Below, one piece after another: positions 59,936 through 64,000 of a stretch of DNA of 64,000 bases; within the stretch, counting starts at the first letter, position 1, and each line of letters starts with the position of its first letter. The translations under genes and the position numbers were made by a program. This DNA comes from Cotesia glomerata. Taxonomy: Eukaryota; Arthropoda; Insecta; Hymenoptera; Braconidae. The stretch is taken from the NCBI RefSeq assembly GCF_020080835.1, contig NC_058165.1, positions 10,299,813-10,363,812 on the forward strand, in the 5' to 3' direction. Under the pieces are notes generated by a model. The model saw nothing but the letters and a program-made list of their open reading frames with translations. It did not search any database and had not been told where the DNA came from.

Positions 59936-59941
59936 TTCCAA
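59036..59941 (-). CDS. LINE ORF2 C-terminal fragment, open frame
   Basis: An uninterrupted frame of 301 residues representing the region after the RT palm: IRYLGVMLDARLNFKQQVEH, VVTSVLTYGISIWTNALEMQ, VYRRCALRVASAFRTISEEA, then RWQLQWDAAEKGRWTYR, NYYLTQMLSGHGCFRAYLHR, CPSCPGVAEDVEHVIFAC and a tail of about 60 residues to TAG. The zinc-binding C..C...H....C pattern is intact. The catalytic core and endonuclease are missing from 5-prime truncation at about 59935, so the apparent start codon is incidental. It shows the undamaged form of the C-terminal domain whose deleted relative lies at 48872-49318. Lack of stops points to recent insertion. Confidence 0.8.
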   Translation of the reverse strand: MEIIILVIAEQEITSQPYIRYLGVMLDARLNFKQQVEHVSAKASAVGTSLARLMPNIGGPKQSRRVLLSSVVTSVLTYGISIWTNALEMQESWRKAGPVYRRCALRVASAFRTISEEAVCVISGTLPLRVLAEERRNLYHRKRSTTLSAEELRTEERQNSFDRWQLQWDAAEKGRWTYRLIPRIDDWLNRSHGEVNYYLTQMLSGHGCFRAYLHRFKHDDSPECPSCPGVAEDVEHVIFACPRFNQQRDELEKILKKRIQPETIVEEMLSSEAVWNATSTFATEVLTELRSIERKRAENRN

Positions 59942-61589
59942 ATTATTAATAAATTAATAATCTACAATACAACGAATGCAAATTAAAACTCATTTATTAA
60001 GCTTTCTATGAAATCTACTAAAATATATTTCTTGAAGAAATGTTTTTTATTCAAGAAATTTTTAGTTATGGTAGAAAGAACAAAATTTTCTAAGACAGAG
60101 TATCAAATGTTCTTCATTTCTGAAAAAACTTTCTCCTGAAATTTACGACTGTTTAATATTTGCATTTTTCATGGTTTCCTGCCATTATCAATCCAGAAAT
60201 ATTTCTCATTATAATATTTTCTCAAAGCCAAAATTTTTTAACGATACAAATTAAAAAAATATCACAATGTTTTGAAATAAAGCAGTTTTTTCATTATAGC
60301 TAAAAATAAATTTCATATTAATAAAGTTCTCTTTTATAAAAAACATACTTCGTTAATTTTTCTCAGGCAAGTGGTTAAAAATTAAAACCGAAAAAGAGAT
60401 ACATTGTGAATTGTCAAAGACAATGGAGGTAATTAATTTTTCGATAGTCGCTACTTCTTCACTTATGATTCAAGAATAATAAAATATGATAAAATTTGTT
60501 GATCTAGTTTTTTAACCCATGAACATTTTGATAAAACTAAAGAATATATCTGTTTCATTGACAGATCAAATTGGGGAGGTGCAACACCAGTGTTACCAGT
60601 TATTAGTTTTTTCTACAACAGAATAAAAAAAAAATGTGATGAAAAAAGTTGTAGTATTTTCCGATATATTCCTATTTTGTCAATCGTGCATCTGTCATAT
60701 CTATTAACTAAAAAATTTTATTAAAAAAAATTAAACGCTATTTTTCATGCAGCTAAAATCAATAGTGCTTTTTTACACAGTACCCCGGGCGTTTTTTTAT
60801 TGTTAAAATTTATCATTTCTGTTTAGTAGTATTTTTCAATTTTTTTCTTTTTAAATTAACTACGTAGAATGTGTGCGAATTTTTAGAGTAGTGTACTTAG
60901 CGCTTAAATAATGAAGCTTTTGGAATATTTTTTAATTTTGAGGTCACAACTGCATCTGTAAGATTACGCAGGTTTTTCACTATCTTTTTGACGTCAGATG
61001 GTATTTCGCTAAAATACATTTAAATATATAAAATATTTTCATTTTCTTGCATGTGAATGATAAAGAAAAAAAAGTGACTTTTCGTAAGATGCAAACACAA
61101 CATAACACAGTGACTTTTCTTTTTTTATGAATACAGATACATGCAGCATCTATGTCAACAAAAGAAGTTTTGCTACATACTGACATACATGTTGGCATAC
61201 AATTCTTTTGTGTGTGGGTAGATGTAGAAAAAATCTTACGCGATCATTGCAATTACTTATATGTTATACAAAAAAAAATTTAATTTTAACGGAAAAATTT
61301 CATAATTTTTTTGTTTACTGAAATACAAATTATTTTTATAGTTTTGAAAAGTCTAAAAATTATCAGAAATCCTAGAATTTGTTGTTTTAATGGCATTTTT
61401 TTAAGCATGCCTAAACCCGTTTAACATCCAGGTTTCAACCCGATAGAAAAGAATTTTGTATAATTATGTATTAGTATAAATGATTACATATAAGCCTATA
61501 CAAAATTAGATCTGACAAGAGTGCTGACCAAGCCTGAGTATGAGCATCCATAAGCCTATATATGATCAGATCTTGTAGAGCTATTTAGA
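59942..61589. other. AT-rich DNA, no feature assigned
   Basis: No TIRs, TSDs or credible frames. The 72-residue cysteine-rich minus frame at 60980-61198 reflects AT-rich composition. 61480-61580 repeats the words CATAAGCCTATA and TAGATCTGACAAG or CAGATCTTG. Confidence 0.3.
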
Positions 61590-61956
61590 AGTTGTTCTAA
61601 AAAAACCTTTTTTTGAAAACTTCATTTTTGAGATTACTCAAAATTTAGTGAACCGAACCGATTCAAATTCTCACCAATTTCAATGACAATGATACTCTTT
61701 GGATCGCCACATATGTCGATCTGATCGGTCGAGCTGTTCAAAACTTATAATAGGCTTACACATACAAGCACTCACACACACATACACATGCATACATATA
61801 GCCGCATGGATACCATCGCGGGAATTGTCAGGACAGCTTCCTTATACCTCAAAGCGTCGAGATCTGTTGACAACTTTATTTTCGCAAGATAGAGTAGAAC
61901 CAGTAACTTCCTGAATTAAAAAAAATTTTTAATTTTTCTTAGCGGGAACTAAAAAT
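61590..61956 (-). repeat. Family A repeat, copy A9, truncated and diverged
   Basis: Keeps the RT-free centre to one end: TGATCGGTCGAGCTGTTCAAA, a degenerate CA region (ACACATACAAGCACTCACACAC), GCGTCGAGATCTGTTGACAAC and the terminus TTCTTAGCGGGAACTAAAAA. The half beyond about 61590, with the GAGCTC palindromes, is absent. It is the most diverged copy here. Confidence 0.75.
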
Positions 61957-62193
61957 ACACTGGTGGCTAGAAAAAAGATCACTGAACTACCTAAAAACAC
62001 TGATTAGTCAATTAATGATCGATTTGATCTAATCAATGATATCTAGTTTTAAAATATTGCTTTAGTCTTTCTCGATCATTTATTAATGCTATATTTTCCA
62101 ATAAAGACAATTTAATAAACAGCTTCTTCTCTTAATAAATTGATTTGTTTATTTCTTGATCTAAATGAAATGCTCGGAAGCGTTCCAGTCGTA

Positions 62194-62434
62194 CACTGAT
62201 AAAAAAATTGACTTGACTCAAGAGCTAAACTCTTGAACCAAGAATTTTATATTGAAGAAAATGATTTTCTTGAGTCAAGAGAACAAATTCTTGAAACAAG
62301 AAAATTTTCTTAGATCAAGAATAATTTCTTAGCTCAAGAATTTATTCTCTTGACTCAAGAAAATCCTTTTCTTCAAAATGGTATTCTTGGTTCAAGAGTT
62401 TGGCTCTTGAGTCAAGTCAGTTTTTTTATCAGTG
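62194..62434. mobile_element. 241-bp palindromic MITE of CTTGANTCAAGA words
   Basis: CACTGATAAAAAAATTGACT and the complement AGTCAGTTTTTTTATCAGTG bound a nearly complete palindrome with TA at 62192-62193 and 62435-62436. The interior consists of the word TCTTGANTCAAGA and variants, about eight times. A partial relative lies at 32800-32932 and another begins at 63812. Confidence 0.9.
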
Positions 62435-62508
62435 TACGAACATTAATCTCATCGATGAAATAATAGAAACAAGCTAGTTATATATCAGACATGAAAAAAT
62501 TTGGGTTA

Positions 62509-62815
62509 CTCAATGACGCACGCCAAGTACGTTTAAAAAGTTGTTTTTAATTGTTAAATTTACCACAAAATTTTTTCAATTTTTAAAAATTATAACGGCT
62601 ACTTGGTCTGTTTTTTTTTTATTTTACATCTTTTTGTAAAGTGATAATTTCTCCTTGGTATTTTTGTAAATCAAGAGTTGTGAACGTGTACTTGGCGCAA
62701 TTTTCTACAGTGAAACTGTTTTTATTCAGATTTTACATCTTTTTGTAAAGTGGAAATTTCTCTTTGGTTTTTTTGTAAATCAAGAGTTGTGAACGTTTAC
62801 TTAGCGCAATTTTTA
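62509..62815 (+). repeat. Foldback-family fragment with a 109-bp duplication
   Basis: CAATGACGCACGCCAAGTAC and the following bases match the loop and right arm of the foldback at 45743-46269. TTTTACATCTTTTTGTAAAG begins at 62622 and again at 62731, so a 109-bp segment is duplicated. The expected terminus (TTTACAGTGAAACTGTTTTT) is found at about 63405, beyond the family B copy, suggesting that copy inserted here. Confidence 0.6.
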
Positions 62816-62817
62816 GG

Positions 62818-63397
62818 TAGATTTCGTAGAAATCTATCTATTGCATTGGTCCTTGTGTCGGAATTCACACGGAATTTTGTCATTTTATCTCTTATGTAGT
62901 CGAGTAAAGCTCAAAATTAGCATTGGTTCAAAAGTTTATATATTTATGTATATATATGTAATATAACGCGGCTTGTGGACACGATAGCGTCTACAATTCT
63001 AAACGGATTTAGATGAAACTCGGTACATATATTATTTGGGTAATTACCTTGAACGAGTTCGAAGATGAGCAAAATCGATCAATTAGTTTAGAAATGGCGG
63101 CCATTTAAAATTTTCAAAATAGTGAAAATCACGTTTTTGGTCAATTCATTGATGTATAACTTTTGATTGAACAGAGATAGCTAATTTTTGAAAAATTCAT
63201 GTGATAGCTCATAAAATTGCCTTCAATTTGACGCTTATAACATTGACATTTTGATCATTTTTAGTTATTTTATTGAAGTTAATAGTGCAACTGAACCATT
63301 TTCAGGCAATGTGTAGTACAACCGACTTATGTATGTCATTCTATCAAGAATTTCATTCAGTGAATTCTACCTTTCATTTCGGGTGTGGCCGAATGAC
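62818..63397 (+). repeat. Family B repeat, copy B2, compact
   Basis: Starts AGGTAGATTTCGTAGAAATC, which can fold (TAGATTTC/GAAATCTA). It continues through GCATTGGTCCTTGTGTCGG, a short TATATATGTA tract, ATAACGCGGCTTGTGGACAC, GATGAAACTCGGTACATAT and GAACGAGTTCGAAGATGAGC to GTGGCCGAATGACG. It lies between GCGCAATTTTT and TTTTTTTTACAGTG, two halves of another repeat, so its ends are set by an apparent T-tract insertion. It serves as the uninterrupted reference for B1. Confidence 0.7.
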
Positions 63398-63811
63398 GTT
63401 TTTTTTACAGTGAAACTGTTTTTGAACGGATTTCAATTTTTTTTGTAACGACACGAAAATTATATTTTTGAGCTCGATGATTGTAAGATTCACATTAATA
63501 TAGGAGAGATATTAATAATAATAGTTTTAGTCAACAATAATATTAAAAGTAAAAACTATTATAATATTAATAATAATAATAATAGAACGTGAAATGAAAT
63601 AAAAAAGTTTAATTTAACTCTTTTAAGAATTCTCCGAAAAATATAGCAATGAAAATTGAATTTGAGCGGGAACTTAAAAATTTTGATTAGGAAAATTGTT
63701 GATTGAAATTCAATACTTTTATGTTCAATGACTTAATAATAAATAATAATAATAATGATAATACTGATGAATATTATTATGACTATTATTTTTATCATCC
63801 ATTTATTCTTA

Positions 63812-64000
63812 CACAGAAAAAAAAATGTTCTTGAATCAAGTATATAATTTTGAAGAACTTCATCTTCTTGACTTGAGTAAAAAAATTCTTAAACTAAGAA
63901 ATTTTTACTTGGTTTAAGTAAACTTTTTTTGATTCAAGAATTTTTCGTCTTGATTCTAGAGAATGAACCTCTTCAAAATTATTTTCTTCGTTCAAGAATT
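63812..64000. mobile_element. MITE cut by the window end
   Basis: Left end CACAGAAAAAAAAATGTTCT after TA, then TTCTTGAATCAAG and related words in both orientations, as in the element at 62194-62434. The right terminus lies outside the window. Confidence 0.65.

Overview
This window looks like repeat-dominated, AT-rich nuclear DNA from an insect. The evidence is R1-like non-LTR retrotransposons with C-terminal zinc fingers, tRNA-derived SINEs, TA-targeting MITEs, long dinucleotide microsatellites and very little host coding sequence. A parasitoid wasp is a plausible guess, but the sequence does not prove the order. No rRNA gene, functional tRNA gene, CRISPR array or prokaryotic operon was seen.

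Two moderately repetitive host repeats organise most of the window. Family A has nine copies or fragments (about 11.7-14.4, 15.5-16.8, 23.5-25.8, 36.3-38.7, 48.3-53.7, 55.1-58.2 and 61.6-62.0 kb). It starts TTTTTAACTTCCCGCTAAG, carries a central (TG)n microsatellite and ends near TTAGCGGGAAGTT ... CCTAATTTTT. Subterminal inverted repeats, a central microsatellite, T-rich targets and exact head-to-tail tandems recall non-autonomous Helentron/HINE (DINE-1-like) rolling-circle elements. Family B has two copies (about 4.8-11.5 kb and 62.8-63.4 kb) with a central (TA)n tract and the block ATAACGCGGCTTGT. In both families the microsatellite acts as a landing pad. TG tracts of family A hold R1-like LINEs of at least two families (48.4-51.1, 55.3-57.3, 58.2-58.8 and 58.8-59.9 kb). 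The TA tract of family B1 holds a 1.5-kb DNA transposon and several MITEs, which inflate a repeat of about 0.6 kb to about 6.7 kb.

Layout. 0-4.8 kb: AT-rich DNA, two tRNA-derived SINEs with perfect target-site duplications, foldbacks. 4.8-11.5 kb: family B1 with its nest. 11.7-14.4 kb: tandem family A copies, one with a perfect 918-bp (CA)n. 15.5-16.8 kb: family A copy with a solo LTR. 17.2-20.0 kb: TIR element with a repeated subterminal motif. 20-48 kb: mostly single-copy-looking AT-rich DNA with MITEs, one family A copy containing a 1.4-kb LTR, another split by foldbacks, and a few short open segments that may be host exons (best: 21281-21381 on + and 40059-40325 on -). 48.3-60 kb: LINE-rich cluster. 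60-64 kb: family A, B and MITE remnants.

The clear protein-coding content is transposon-derived: a gag-like ORF1 with zinc knuckles, several RT C-terminal fragments, and a decayed arthropod protein inside long TIRs. No complete host gene can be assembled from the sequence alone.
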